NCBI GenBank assembly: GCA_031272365.1
Contig: JAISTX010000083.1
Span: forward strand, 55,383 to 119,382
DNA length: 64,000 nt
Source of the DNA: Eubacteriales Family XIII. Incertae Sedis bacterium
GTDB taxonomy: Bacteria > Bacillota > Clostridia > Peptostreptococcales > Anaerovoracaceae
Direction: 5' to 3'
The translations under genes were made by a program, and so were the position numbers. Below, piece after piece: positions 24,527-33,166 of this stretch; the stretch's first letter is position 1; the number at the start of each line of letters is the position of its first letter. The notes under the pieces were generated by a model, which did no database searches, was not told the origin of the DNA, and was given only the letters and a program-made list of their open reading frames with translations.

Positions 24527-27500
24527 TCATGCACTTTTTTTCAGCTCCTCTTCCAGACGGGCGGCGACTTTTGCGAAGCCCGCCCGATCGAGCTCTTCGC
24601 GAAGCCAGATGATGAGGTCGCCCCCGGTCTCGTAGGAATAACATTCGAGTTTCGCCATTGCCTCGTCCGCGCCGTCGATGTCGAAGACCCTTGCCGCCTC
24701 GAGCAGCTCCTCGAGGGCGTCCGCGTCGGGCGCGGGTTTCTTTTCCTTCGCGCTTGACGCGTCGGCCTCGTCCACGAGCTGCTTCAGGGCGCCCACGACG
24801 TTCGCCACGCGCTCGAGGAAGCCCTCGTTGCTGTGCGCCACGAAGGTGTAGTCGTCCGCCTTCGCCGCCGTCTCGAGCTCCTCGGCCTTGTCGCCGAGCG
24901 CCGCGGCCCCCACGTTGCGGCTCGCGCCCTTCAGGCCGTGGACGACGATCGCGTAGTCGCACAGGTTCTCCCGCGTGACCCCCTTCGCCTTCTCCGCCAA
25001 CTCCGGCGTGTTCTTGATGTAGGAGCGGATCACGCTGAGGTAGGCCTCCTCGTCCCCGCCGAAGCGGGCCAGCCCCTCCGCGAGGTTCACGCCCTGCGCC
25101 GATTTTCCTTCAAAATACCCCGAGTAGGCGGACTCCGCCGCATCCGCGCCGGCGCCCTCCCCTACTTTTTCGCCTTTGGCGGCCAGCTCCTTCTCGAGCG
25201 CCTTGTCGCGGACCCACCGGTTGATCGCCTCGTCGAGCTTGATGATGTCGATCGGCTTGCTCAGGAAGTCCTGGAAGCCGTTCGACAGGAACATCTCGTC
25301 GTTGCCGACGAGCGCGTTCGCCGTCAGCGCGATGACCGGTATGTTCTTTGCGTAGTCCGTCCCGATTTCGTTTTTGATGATGCGCGTTGCCTCGATACCA
25401 TCCATCTCGGGCATCATGTGGTCCATGAAAATCGCGCTGTATTCCACTTCCCGGTTTTTGATGAGGTCGATGGCGGCCTGGCCGCTCATGACCGTGTCCA
25501 CCTGCATGCCGTACGGCTTGAAGAGGCCGCGCGCCACGTCGAGGTTCGTCGCCACGTCGTCGACGACGAGCACCTTCGCGTACGGGATGAAGGCGCGCAC
25601 GAAGCTCGCGTTGCGGTCCCGCTTGCGGTCGGCGTAGCGGAAGGCCCTGAGGTTCTCGACGACCTGCTTGCCGATCGTGTCGTCCGTGAGCCAGCCCTGC
25701 GCGATGCGCACCTTGAACGTGCTGCCCTCGCCGTAGACGCTCTCGACCGTGATCTCGCCGCCCATCGCCTCGACCATGTGCTTCGTGATCGCGAGCCCCA
25801 GGCCGGTGCCCTCGATCTTGCGGTTCGCCTTCATGTCCACCTGGCTGTACTCGCCGAAGACCGTGCTGAGGTTCTCCGGCTTGATGCCGATCCCCGAGTC
25901 GCGCACCTCCGCGCAGAGCCAGAGCTTCCCAGGGTCCTCCTCGTCCTTCTCGCAGTACATGGCCCACGTCACCTCGCCTTCCTTCGTGTACTTGAAGGCG
26001 TTCGACAGGAGGTTGTTGAAGATCTGCTTCACGCGCAGCTCGTCGCCGTAGAGGCGCGCGGGCAGGCTCTCGTCGATCTCGAGCTTGAACTCGATCGGCT
26101 TCGAGCCGATGCGGATGATGTTGAGCGTCACCGTGTCGTTGATGATGCTCGGGATGTCGTAGTCCACGGGGACCAGCTCGAACTTGCCCGACTCGATCTT
26201 CGAGAGGTCCAAGATGTCGTTGACGAGGCCGAGCAGCGTGACGCCCGAGTTGTAAATCTTCTCGAGGTTGCCCTGCGTCTCCTCCTGGCTGTAGTCCTGC
26301 GTGAGCGAGAGCTCGGAGAGGCCGATGACCGCGTTGAGCGGCGTGCGCATCTCGTGGCTCATGTTCGCGAGGAAGTCGCTCTTCGCGCTGTTGGCGGCCT
26401 CGGTCGCGCGCGTCTGCTCCTCGAGCGCGGCCGTGCGCTCCGTGACGAGCGCCTCCAGGCGCTCCTCGTGCTGGCGGCGGTGCCGCATCAGCGCGAACAT
26501 GAGGATGATGACGAAGGCGAGCAGCGCGCAGATGCCGACCATGTACCAGGTCTGCCGCTGGGCCGCCTCCTTCTCGTAGTCGAAGGTCATGTTGCGCCAC
26601 TCGCTGTCGATGCCGGCGGTGTCGACGAGCTCCTGCGCCTTGCCCATGACGGCGGGCAGGACCGCGTCCTCCTTGTTGAAGCCAAACTGCGACTCGGAGG
26701 TGTACTCGAACGTGAGGTTCGGCTTGAACCCGCTGCGCTCCATGTAGTTGCTGACGATGAGCATGCCCTTCTCGTTGGACATGACGAAGTCGACCTCATC
26801 GTTCTCGAGCGCGTCGAAGGCCTCGTAGAGGTCCGTGTACTCCGTGGTGTTGCGGTTGCCGGGGAACCACTCCTGGAACATCGTCTCGTATGCGGTGTCC
26901 TTGATGAGGCCGACGTTGGCGTACAGCACCTGGTTGATCGAGATGCTCGGCGTGTCGCTGCGCGAGATCAGCATGTACGGGTCCGATGTGTACGGCTCGC
27001 CGAAGATGTACTTGCCCTCGCGCTCCGGCGTGCGCAGCAGCTCCGCCACGAACGACACCTCGTTGCTGTCGAGCATCTCGAGGATCTCGGTCCAGGTGGT
27101 GTCGGGTTCGTTGGCGATCTCGAACTGGATGCCGGTCATCTCGGTGATCGAGTCGAGCACGTCGACGGCGATGCCGGCGTAGTGGCCTTCCTTTTCATTA
27201 TAGAAGTTGACCGGGTAGTTCGAGTAGCTGACGGCGAGCTTGATCGGCGTGCCGCTGGCGAGGTGCTCGTCGTACCAGTCGCGCTCGTCCTCCGTCAGGT
27301 TCTGGAGGAAGACCTCGCGGTTGTAGTCCATGTCGCCTTCCATATAGAAGTCGTTCAGCTCCGCGAGGCCGCCGTTCTGGAGGTAGCCGTTGATGGCGGA
27401 GATGATCGGGGCGAGCAGCTCCTTGCTCGTCGCGACGCCGACGCTCTTGAAGGTGAGCGGGTCGAACGCGTCGATCTTGATGTCCTGGTAGGGCTTGAAG

Positions 27501-28189
27501 CTGTCGATGAAGGACGCGTCGGCCATGAAGACGTCGAGCTCGCCGCTGCGGATCATCTTCAGGATCTCGTCCTTCTCGGAGACGATGACGACGTCGAAGT
27601 CGTAGTCGGGCGGGTTCTCGAGGAGCGCCCTGCCCGAGACGCCGGTCGTGCCGCGGATGCCGTACTGCACGGGGCGGAGGGACGCGATGTCCTCGAGGTT
27701 CGTCGCGCCCTTCAGGCGGACGGTCTCCAGGGCGCGCTCGCCGACCGTGCTCGTTACGATGAGGCCTTCGTCATCCCCGCCGATCATGAATTCGCCGGAG
27801 AAGTCGACCGTCCCCGCGTGCAGCGCGGCGTCGAGGCCGTCGCCCTCGAACATCTCGAGCTCGAACGGCACGCCGAAAAATTCCGTCATGCGGTCGCAGA
27901 ACAGCTTCGCGAAGCCGCCGATCGTGCCGTCCTCGCGCACGAAGCAGCGGGAGCTCCCGAGCATCCCGTACGAAAAGAACTCCCGGTCCTTCAGCACGGC
28001 TTCGATCTCGTTGATCTCCGCCTGCGTGATGCCCGGCAGGTCGCGGAACGTGTCCGCTGTGTCGACCTTCTCGCCCGCGTAGGCGACGGTGAAAAGCGCG
28101 GAAAGGAGCACGAGCACGAGCATCGACGCTGCGATGCCGCGAAGCAGCCTGTCCTGCGTTTTCCGATACGGCTTTTGTTGCGTACCCAT
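24527..28189 (-). CDS. BvgS-like hybrid sensor histidine kinase with two periplasmic-binding-type sensors
   Basis: A 1220-residue membrane sensor. A signal/TM helix (residues ~17-40) is followed by two SBP_bac_3-type sensor domains in tandem (~45-290 and ~310-545, the second with KLAVSYSNYPVNFYNEKEGHYAGIAVDV). A membrane helix (~556-575) comes next, then HisKA with phospho-donor H612 (NMSHEMRTPLNA), HATPase_c (NLLSNAFKYT, DSGIGI, GTGLGLAI), a receiver with D923 (MDHMMPEMDG) and a C-terminal HPt domain with H1084 (VVHGLKGASR). This is a full four-step phosphorelay as in BvgS/EvgS. The sensors probably bind an amino acid or similar small solute. GGGGGAAG precedes the ATG, and a strong promoter lies at 28282-28309. 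The HD-GYP regulator follows. Confidence 0.93.
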   Translation of the reverse strand: MGTQQKPYRKTQDRLLRGIAASMLVLVLLSALFTVAYAGEKVDTADTFRDLPGITQAEINEIEAVLKDREFFSYGMLGSSRCFVREDGTIGGFAKLFCDRMTEFFGVPFELEMFEGDGLDAALHAGTVDFSGEFMIGGDDEGLIVTSTVGERALETVRLKGATNLEDIASLRPVQYGIRGTTGVSGRALLENPPDYDFDVVIVSEKDEILKMIRSGELDVFMADASFIDSFKPYQDIKIDAFDPLTFKSVGVATSKELLAPIISAINGYLQNGGLAELNDFYMEGDMDYNREVFLQNLTEDERDWYDEHLASGTPIKLAVSYSNYPVNFYNEKEGHYAGIAVDVLDSITEMTGIQFEIANEPDTTWTEILEMLDSNEVSFVAELLRTPEREGKYIFGEPYTSDPYMLISRSDTPSISINQVLYANVGLIKDTAYETMFQEWFPGNRNTTEYTDLYEAFDALENDEVDFVMSNEKGMLIVSNYMERSGFKPNLTFEYTSESQFGFNKEDAVLPAVMGKAQELVDTAGIDSEWRNMTFDYEKEAAQRQTWYMVGICALLAFVIILMFALMRHRRQHEERLEALVTERTAALEEQTRATEAANSAKSDFLANMSHEMRTPLNAVIGLSELSLTQDYSQEETQGNLEKIYNSGVTLLGLVNDILDLSKIESGKFELVPVDYDIPSIINDTVTLNIIRIGSKPIEFKLEIDESLPARLYGDELRVKQIFNNLLSNAFKYTKEGEVTWAMYCEKDEEDPGKLWLCAEVRDSGIGIKPENLSTVFGEYSQVDMKANRKIEGTGLGLAITKHMVEAMGGEITVESVYGEGSTFKVRIAQGWLTDDTIGKQVVENLRAFRYADRKRDRNASFVRAFIPYAKVLVVDDVATNLDVARGLFKPYGMQVDTVMSGQAAIDLIKNREVEYSAIFMDHMMPEMDGIEATRIIKNEIGTDYAKNIPVIALTANALVGNDEMFLSNGFQDFLSKPIDIIKLDEAINRWVRDKALEKELAAKGEKVGEGAGADAAESAYSGYFEGKSAQGVNLAEGLARFGGDEEAYLSVIRSYIKNTPELAEKAKGVTRENLCDYAIVVHGLKGASRNVGAAALGDKAEELETAAKADDYTFVAHSNEGFLERVANVVGALKQLVDEADASSAKEKKPAPDADALEELLEAARVFDIDGADEAMAKLECYSYETGGDLIIWLREELDRAGFAKVAARLEEELKKSA

Positions 28190-28281
28190 ATTTTTCTTCC
28201 CCCCAATGGCTCCGGTGGAGCAGTTTTTGCCGCAAACCGAAAAAAGTTTGCATTAGCATGATAGTTGTTCTGTGTAGTAAA

Positions 28282-28309
28282 AGTATAATGTAACATGAAG
28301 GTTTGTCAA
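28282..28309 (-). promoter_or_regulatory. Promoter of the hybrid kinase/HD-GYP operon (shared motif copy 1)
   Basis: On the minus strand TTGACA, 16 bases, TATACT. The spacer holds TCATGTTACAT, the core of a motif that recurs at 29497-29523 and 32217-32243. The gene-free stretch 28190-28574 otherwise holds only AT-rich DNA and the divergent MerR promoter. Confidence 0.65.
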
Positions 28310-28470
28310 GAGGTTTTTCGAAATTTTTTCAATTAATTTGCATAAAATCAACGTTTTCGTTACGTTTTCGTTGTTTTTGTTATTGAATATCCATCCAGCT
28401 ACATGATAGTCTTGGGGATTTTTAAAGATTTTTTTGCGCCAGTTTTTGCCCTCTCAGGGTGCTTGAAAGC

Positions 28471-28499
28471 TTGCTTTCTGCCAATTTTGCGGCTATAAT
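28471..28499 (+). promoter_or_regulatory. Promoter of the MerR gene
   Basis: TTGCTT, 17-base spacer, TATAAT on the plus strand, 76 bases before the chosen ATG. The spacer is not the 19-20 bases usual for MerR-activated promoters. Confidence 0.5.
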
Positions 28500-28574
28500 A
28501 CAAGCTACTGGTGATAGGGTAGTCACTGATAGTCTTTAATGGATGACTTGCAGAGTGAAAGACGAGGGTACGGA

Positions 28575-29384
28575 ATGGCACGGGAAGACGGGAAACAGCT
28601 CCTGACCATCAAGGAATTCGCAGAATTGATGGGAGTGAGCCACGCTACTCTTCGGTATTATGAGGATTTGGGGTTGATGGCTCCCGCCGTCCGGGCGGAG
28701 AATGGCTATCGTTATTATACGCCGATTCAGGTTTTATCCTTCAACATGTTGAAAATACTGCGCAAGCTCGACCTCCCGATCAAGGAGATCTCGGAGATGA
28801 TGCCCGAGCGCTCGCCGGAATACGTGCTCAACAAGCTCGAGGAGCAGGAGCAGGCCATCAACCTGAAGCTCGACTGGCTGCGCGAGGCCTACGCGATCCT
28901 GCACCAGGAGCGCAACCTGATCCATTCGGGCCTCCACGCGAAGGAGGACGAGGTCGAGGTGCAGCACCTGTCCCGGCAGTACCTCAGCCTGGGGCCGGTC
29001 AACGACTTCGCGAACGCAAAATACGAGACGGACCCCCTGCTCACGTTCTTCAAGAGCATCGGCGTGGGGGAGGACAGCGTCTTTTACCATATCGGCTCGT
29101 TCTACACGGACTTCCGCAACGTGCTGGAGAAGCCGCACGAGCCGACCTCCTATTTCACGATCAACCCCAAGGGGCGCAATGTGCGCGAGGCGGGCGACTA
29201 CATCGTCGGGTATACGCGCGGGGCTTTCGGGGAAGTCGGGGACCTGCCGCAGCGCATCGACGCGTTCGCGAGGGAAAACCACCTGACGCCGAGCGGCCCG
29301 GTCTACAGCATCCATATCCACGATGAGCTGACGGTCCAGGATCCGACCCGCTATCTGCTGCGGATCAGCGTGAAGATCAAATAG
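28575..29384 (+). CDS. MerR-family transcriptional regulator with GyrI-like ligand domain
   Basis: A DNA-binding regulator of 269 residues. The N-terminal MerR helix-turn-helix and wing run from about residue 9 to 80 (LTIKEFAELMGVSHATLRYYEDLGLM, NGYRYYTPIQV). A dimerising helix (~85-130) and a C-terminal GyrI-like effector domain (~135-265, ending in Y-IHIHDELTVQD) follow, as in BmrR-type drug or small-molecule sensors. The ligand is unknown. I start at the ATG at 28575, 7 bases after GAGG; the upstream ATG at 28539 has no ribosome site. It diverges from the kinase operon and could control it or the nearby LuxR gene, but no MerR-type promoter was found. Confidence 0.88.
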   Translation: MAREDGKQLLTIKEFAELMGVSHATLRYYEDLGLMAPAVRAENGYRYYTPIQVLSFNMLKILRKLDLPIKEISEMMPERSPEYVLNKLEEQEQAINLKLDWLREAYAILHQERNLIHSGLHAKEDEVEVQHLSRQYLSLGPVNDFANAKYETDPLLTFFKSIGVGEDSVFYHIGSFYTDFRNVLEKPHEPTSYFTINPKGRNVREAGDYIVGYTRGAFGEVGDLPQRIDAFARENHLTPSGPVYSIHIHDELTVQDPTRYLLRISVKIK

Positions 29385-29403
29385 GGTTTTACAAAAAATA
29401 GTT

Positions 29404-29436
29404 GCGGGGACTGTTGATGGAGAGGACAGCCCCCGC
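29404..29436 (-). terminator. Hairpin between the MerR and LuxR genes
   Basis: Arms GCGGGGACTGT (29404-29414) and ACAGCCCCCGC (29426-29436) pair with one mismatch. On the minus strand AACTATTTTTTG follows. No plus-strand T-run is present. It would end a transcript from the minus-strand promoter at 29497-29523, or back-terminate MerR weakly. Confidence 0.4.
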
Positions 29437-29496
29437 GATAGGAGAGTTGTGATGCTAGCAATTTTGTGTGCCTAAATAACTAGTTGATGTATATAA

Positions 29497-29523
29497 ACTA
29501 TCACGTTACATGAACCTTGTCAA
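29497..29523 (-). promoter_or_regulatory. Shared promoter motif copy 2
   Basis: The minus strand has TTGACA followed by TTCATGTAACGTGATAGT, nearly the same as the motif copies before the kinase and LuxR genes. It lies just downstream of the LuxR stop and points toward the 3' end of MerR, with no protein gene to serve. Confidence 0.45.
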
Positions 29524-29541
29524 GCGTTTTTTTGATTTTTT

Positions 29542-32109
29542 TCAAATAAAATGCATTTCCTTTGCTTTTTTTGCCGCTTCCTCCCTGTCGGAGACCCCGA
29601 GCTTGCCCATGACGCGCTCCGTCATGCCCCGCGCCGTGCGCGGCGCGATGCCGAATTCCTCCGCGATCTCGGCCTGGCTCAGGCCCTGCTCGATGTTTGT
29701 CAGAAGCCGCTTCTCCTGGTAGGTGATCTTCGCCGCCGCGCCCCGCGTGTTGTTCTCCAGCATGTACTGGTCGACGATCGACTTGTGCCGCTTGACGTAG
29801 ATGGACGCGCGGCGGTAGATCTGCTTCAGCCATTCCTCGGGGACGCCGTAGCCCGGGACGCGGAGCGCGGAGCGGACGAGCGCCTGCATCTCCTTCCCGT
29901 ACCGTATGAAGTGCATGTCGAAGGCGTTGGAGCGCGAGAGCTCGTAGGCCTCCTCCAGGCACGCGTAGGCCGCGTCGTTCGAGCCGAGCCGGTAGCGGCT
30001 GATGGCCTCCAGCACCTTGATGCCGATGCGCGTGAGGAGCGCCTGCGATGGCGCGCACTCCTGGGCCGTGAAATACAGCACCTCTTCATAGCGCATGTTG
30101 CGCAGCAAAACCTTCGCCTTCGCGTAACGCAGGAAGTTTTCCACGAGCACCGTCCCCGTGTCGTTGAAGTCGCTCGTGAAGCGGCCCTTCAGCCACTCCG
30201 CGGCGTCCTGCGGGCGCCCGATCGCCGTGCACCAGCTCGCGTAGGCCGTGTCGTAGGTCGCCGTGCGGTACAGCGAGTCCCTCTTCTCGTACTGCATGTC
30301 GAGGTCCGCCTTCGCGCGCTTGAGCTCCGTGTAGTCGCCGAGCGCCGACGCGCAGAAGATGCGCCCGATGATCGCGCGGTTCTGGATGATGCACTGGTTT
30401 TCCATGGCCGCCTTCTGGTACGCCGTCCTCGACAGCGTGAGCGCCTTCTCCGCGTCCCCTTTATAGTAGTAGTACTCCGCGAGGGCGAGGTCGTACAGGC
30501 CGCTCATGCGGCCGTGGAAGGCCTTCTCGGCGTGGACGTTGACGGCCTTCAGCGACTCGAGGTATTCCTCGGCCGCGCCCGGGCGGTTCGTCCCGATCAG
30601 AAGGGCGTGCGCCCCGAGGTGCCAGACGTGCTGCCAGCCCTCGCCGTCGTACGCCTGCCGCTCGAAGTATTTGGCGGCGCTTTCGAAATGCCGCGTGAAG
30701 TCGTAGTGCTCCTTTTCGGCCGACTCGAGCATCTCCGCGATCCCGCGTATGAAGTGCAGGTTGCCGAGCACGCCGGCGTAGGCCGAGGCGGGCTTCTTCT
30801 TCGAGAAGTACTGGATCCAGTCGTCGGCCTCCTTCTTGGCCTCGTCGCCCATATGCAGGCAGAGCAGCAGGCGGATGCGCAGCGGGTAGTACTCCGGGAT
30901 GTCCTTCAGCTCCTTCTCCGTGCAGCCGGCGAGCAGCTTCAGGAAGGTCTCCGCGACGTCCTCGGGGAATTCCTGCGGCAGGTTCCGCGCGATCTCGACG
31001 ACCTTCTTCCACTCCCGGCACTTCGCGTAGCACTCGGCCGCGCTGATGATCTGCCCGTCCTTCGAGTACCACTCCGCCGTCAGGAGGAAGACCTCCCGCT
31101 TCTCGTCCTCGCTCAGCGCGCCCTGCCGCTCGCACAGGTAGTCGAGGAACATCTGGTGCACCTCGTAGACCTGCATGAGCTGGTCGAACCGCACGAAGTT
31201 CGTCATGTCGTTCAGCTCCTTCATGAGGGCGTCGCTCTTCGCGAGCCTGCGGATGAAGTCGGCGTTCCGGTTGCCGGTGAGCGAGATCTTCAGGAGCAGC
31301 TTGAACAGGTCCTCCGAGATGCTGTTGGCCACCATCAGGTCGATCATCTGCTCGATGTTCGCCTTGTACGCGTAGCGCGCGGGCGGCACCTGGCCCCCCG
31401 ATTTCTCGAGCAGGCGCACGACGAGGCTGACCGCGAAGGCCCAGCCCCCCGTGTCCTCGTCGAGCTGGTCGACCTGGTCGACGGAGAGGTTGATGCCGAG
31501 CGAGCGGAGGAAGCCGTCCGTCTCGTCCCGCGTGAAGATGAGGTCCTCCTCCGTGATGCGCACGAGGCGGCCCTTCACGAAGAGCTCCACGAAATCCAGC
31601 GGCGGCTCCGTGCGCGAGATGAGGATCCGCGTCATATGCCTCCGCGCGTACTTCGCCGCCTTCTCGAGGAAGCGCATGATCTCCGGGTTCGTGATGTTGT
31701 GGAAGTCGTCGCACACGATGAAGAGCTTGTCGTTCTCGCGCATCTCCTCCTGCTGCGCCTTCAGGTACATGTCGAACTTCTCGTCCGACCCCGGGAAGCC
31801 GCATTTGCGCAGCCGCTCGGCGTACGACTTGTTGTAGCGCGCCACGCCCGCCGTGTAGTCGTCCCAGAACTGCTGCGAGTTGTTGTCCTCCTGCCGGAAG
31901 CGGTACCAGACCACGGGCGTGGTCTGCTGCGACAGGTACTGGTAGACGGCGCAGGTCTTCCCGTACCCGGCGTTCGCCACGACCGTGATGAACGAGGCCG
32001 CCTTCGACTTGCGGAACAGCTCGCGCACGCGCGGGCGCGCAAAGAGAAACTCCTTCGGTATCTCCTGAACCGCGTTCTCAATATAAAGGGATGTCTTTTC
32101 TTTTCCCAT
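29542..32109 (-). CDS. LuxR-family regulator, large MalT-type (LAL) with STAND ATPase
   Basis: An 855-residue signal-integrating transcription factor. It has an N-terminal P-loop ATPase with Walker A ANAGYGKT (residues 45-52) and a Walker-B-like LFIVCDD, then winged-helix and helical TPR-like repeats (~400-780) that bind inducers in this class. The C-terminal LuxR helix-turn-helix (~795-850) has LTNIEQGLSQAEIAEEFGIAPRTARG. MalT is the type member; the inducer here is unknown. I start at the ATG at 32109, 7 bases after GGGGGGAA; the track's longer start at 32202 has no ribosome site. The promoter at 32217-32243 matches the kinase operon's. Confidence 0.9.
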   Translation of the reverse strand: MGKEKTSLYIENAVQEIPKEFLFARPRVRELFRKSKAASFITVVANAGYGKTCAVYQYLSQQTTPVVWYRFRQEDNNSQQFWDDYTAGVARYNKSYAERLRKCGFPGSDEKFDMYLKAQQEEMRENDKLFIVCDDFHNITNPEIMRFLEKAAKYARRHMTRILISRTEPPLDFVELFVKGRLVRITEEDLIFTRDETDGFLRSLGINLSVDQVDQLDEDTGGWAFAVSLVVRLLEKSGGQVPPARYAYKANIEQMIDLMVANSISEDLFKLLLKISLTGNRNADFIRRLAKSDALMKELNDMTNFVRFDQLMQVYEVHQMFLDYLCERQGALSEDEKREVFLLTAEWYSKDGQIISAAECYAKCREWKKVVEIARNLPQEFPEDVAETFLKLLAGCTEKELKDIPEYYPLRIRLLLCLHMGDEAKKEADDWIQYFSKKKPASAYAGVLGNLHFIRGIAEMLESAEKEHYDFTRHFESAAKYFERQAYDGEGWQHVWHLGAHALLIGTNRPGAAEEYLESLKAVNVHAEKAFHGRMSGLYDLALAEYYYYKGDAEKALTLSRTAYQKAAMENQCIIQNRAIIGRIFCASALGDYTELKRAKADLDMQYEKRDSLYRTATYDTAYASWCTAIGRPQDAAEWLKGRFTSDFNDTGTVLVENFLRYAKAKVLLRNMRYEEVLYFTAQECAPSQALLTRIGIKVLEAISRYRLGSNDAAYACLEEAYELSRSNAFDMHFIRYGKEMQALVRSALRVPGYGVPEEWLKQIYRRASIYVKRHKSIVDQYMLENNTRGAAAKITYQEKRLLTNIEQGLSQAEIAEEFGIAPRTARGMTERVMGKLGVSDREEAAKKAKEMHFI

Positions 32110-32216
32110 TTGAGTATTCCCCCCTTGCCCGGCCCGGTGCCCCCACGCTGCGTCCTCAATTCGGCAGCGTTTTGTCGGAATCCAGACATTTTTATAACTC
32201 AATAAGATGGGTATAA

Positions 32217-32243
32217 AGTATCACGTTACATGATACTTGTCAA
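32217..32243 (-). promoter_or_regulatory. Promoter of the LuxR gene (shared motif copy 3)
   Basis: The minus strand has TTGACA followed by AGTATCATGTAACGTGATACT. The spacer carries a dyad TATCA-tgtaacg-TGATA that could be an operator. A second possible -10 (TTTATA) lies just downstream. The rest of 32110-32496 shows no gene. Confidence 0.5.
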
Positions 32244-32447
32244 GTAGAATTTGAAAAACAATTCCCCAAGGGTCCGCGGTAGCCACAACCTGCGTGATCC
32301 CCCCCCTAGGGCCGGTGTCTACATCCTGCGCGGCGTCCGTGCCCGGATCCTTGGGTTCTACGTATGGATATATTATGCACCCTTCTGCGGAAAAAAACAG
32401 GCGGGGGTTGACAAGTTTTTTTGCATTTCACGTGGACTTTTTTGGGG

Positions 32448-32475
32448 AAAAAACGGGGGCGGACCATGTCCGCCC
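32448..32475 (-). terminator. Rho-independent terminator of the cyclase-family operon
   Basis: A perfect 8-bp stem GGGCGGAC/GTCCGCCC with a 3-base loop. On the minus strand it is followed by CCG and six T residues, 21 bases after the stop codon at 32497. Confidence 0.88.
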
Positions 32476-32496
32476 GCCGCCCGGATCCGCATCATC

Positions 32497-33150
32497 CTAC
32501 CCCTCCACCTCCATCGCGACGGCGCGCACCGGCGAGCCGTCCGTCCCGGCGATCTTGAGCGGGAACGCCGCGACGACCACGTTTTCGAAATCGATCCGGT
32601 CGAAGTACGCCATGTTCTCGCCGATCATCAGGCGCCTCTCCGAGAAGAGGTCGTGCACCGGGAACTCCGTCCCGCCGGTCCGGTCCGCGTTGATCGTGTC
32701 GATGCACAGGAAACGCACGCCCTTCCCGGCGAGGAACTCCGCGACCTCAACCGCCAGGTACGGGTGCGTGAAGAACGCGTCCGTCCCGCGCTTCTGGTAC
32801 CAGTTTGTGTTGAAGAGGACGATGGTGCCGGGCCCGATGCGGTCCGCGTACGGCGCCACGTCCGCCATCGTGATCTCCTCCTCGGCCCGCTTGCCCGTCA
32901 CGCGGACCACGACCGCTTCGCCGAAGAAGTAGTCCAGCTCCATCTTGTCGATCGTGTCCCCGTCGTGCGAAAAATGGTAAGGCGCGTCGACGTGCGTGCC
33001 CGTCTGCGTGCCGATGTAGACGCTGGACAGGTTGTAGCCCTCCCCTTCGATCGTCGTCGCGACGGCGATCTCCGGTTCGGGGTCGCCGGGGTAGATCGGC
33101 GTGTCGGCGGCGAGCTCCCAGCTCAGGTCCACAAATTTCTTCACTTTCAT
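32497..33150 (-). CDS. Cyclase-family hydrolase (kynurenine-formamidase-like)
   Basis: A 217-residue cytosolic metal-dependent amidohydrolase of the cyclase family (PF04199), which includes kynurenine formamidase KynB and isatin hydrolase. The metal-binding signature TGTHVDAPYHF is intact, as are the opening DLSWELAADTPIYPGDP and the FLCIDTINAD region that contributes to the active site. The substrate is not clear from sequence. The longer ORF start is rejected because AAGGAGAGGG sits before the ATG at 33150. It is the last gene of the sigma-54-type operon, 16 bases after the transporter, with a strong terminator beyond. Confidence 0.85.
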   Translation of the reverse strand: MKVKKFVDLSWELAADTPIYPGDPEPEIAVATTIEGEGYNLSSVYIGTQTGTHVDAPYHFSHDGDTIDKMELDYFFGEAVVVRVTGKRAEEEITMADVAPYADRIGPGTIVLFNTNWYQKRGTDAFFTHPYLAVEVAEFLAGKGVRFLCIDTINADRTGGTEFPVHDLFSERRLMIGENMAYFDRIDFENVVVAAFPLKIAGTDGSPVRAVAMEVEG

Positions 33151-33166
33151 GGCTGCCCTCTCCTTT

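Noticed and set aside
29551-32205. An 884-codon plus-strand ORF over the LuxR/MalT gene, and a 1142-codon one over the hybrid kinase (24833-28261)
   Set aside because: Both are antisense shadows caused by high GC at third positions; the minus-strand products have full, motif-complete domains.
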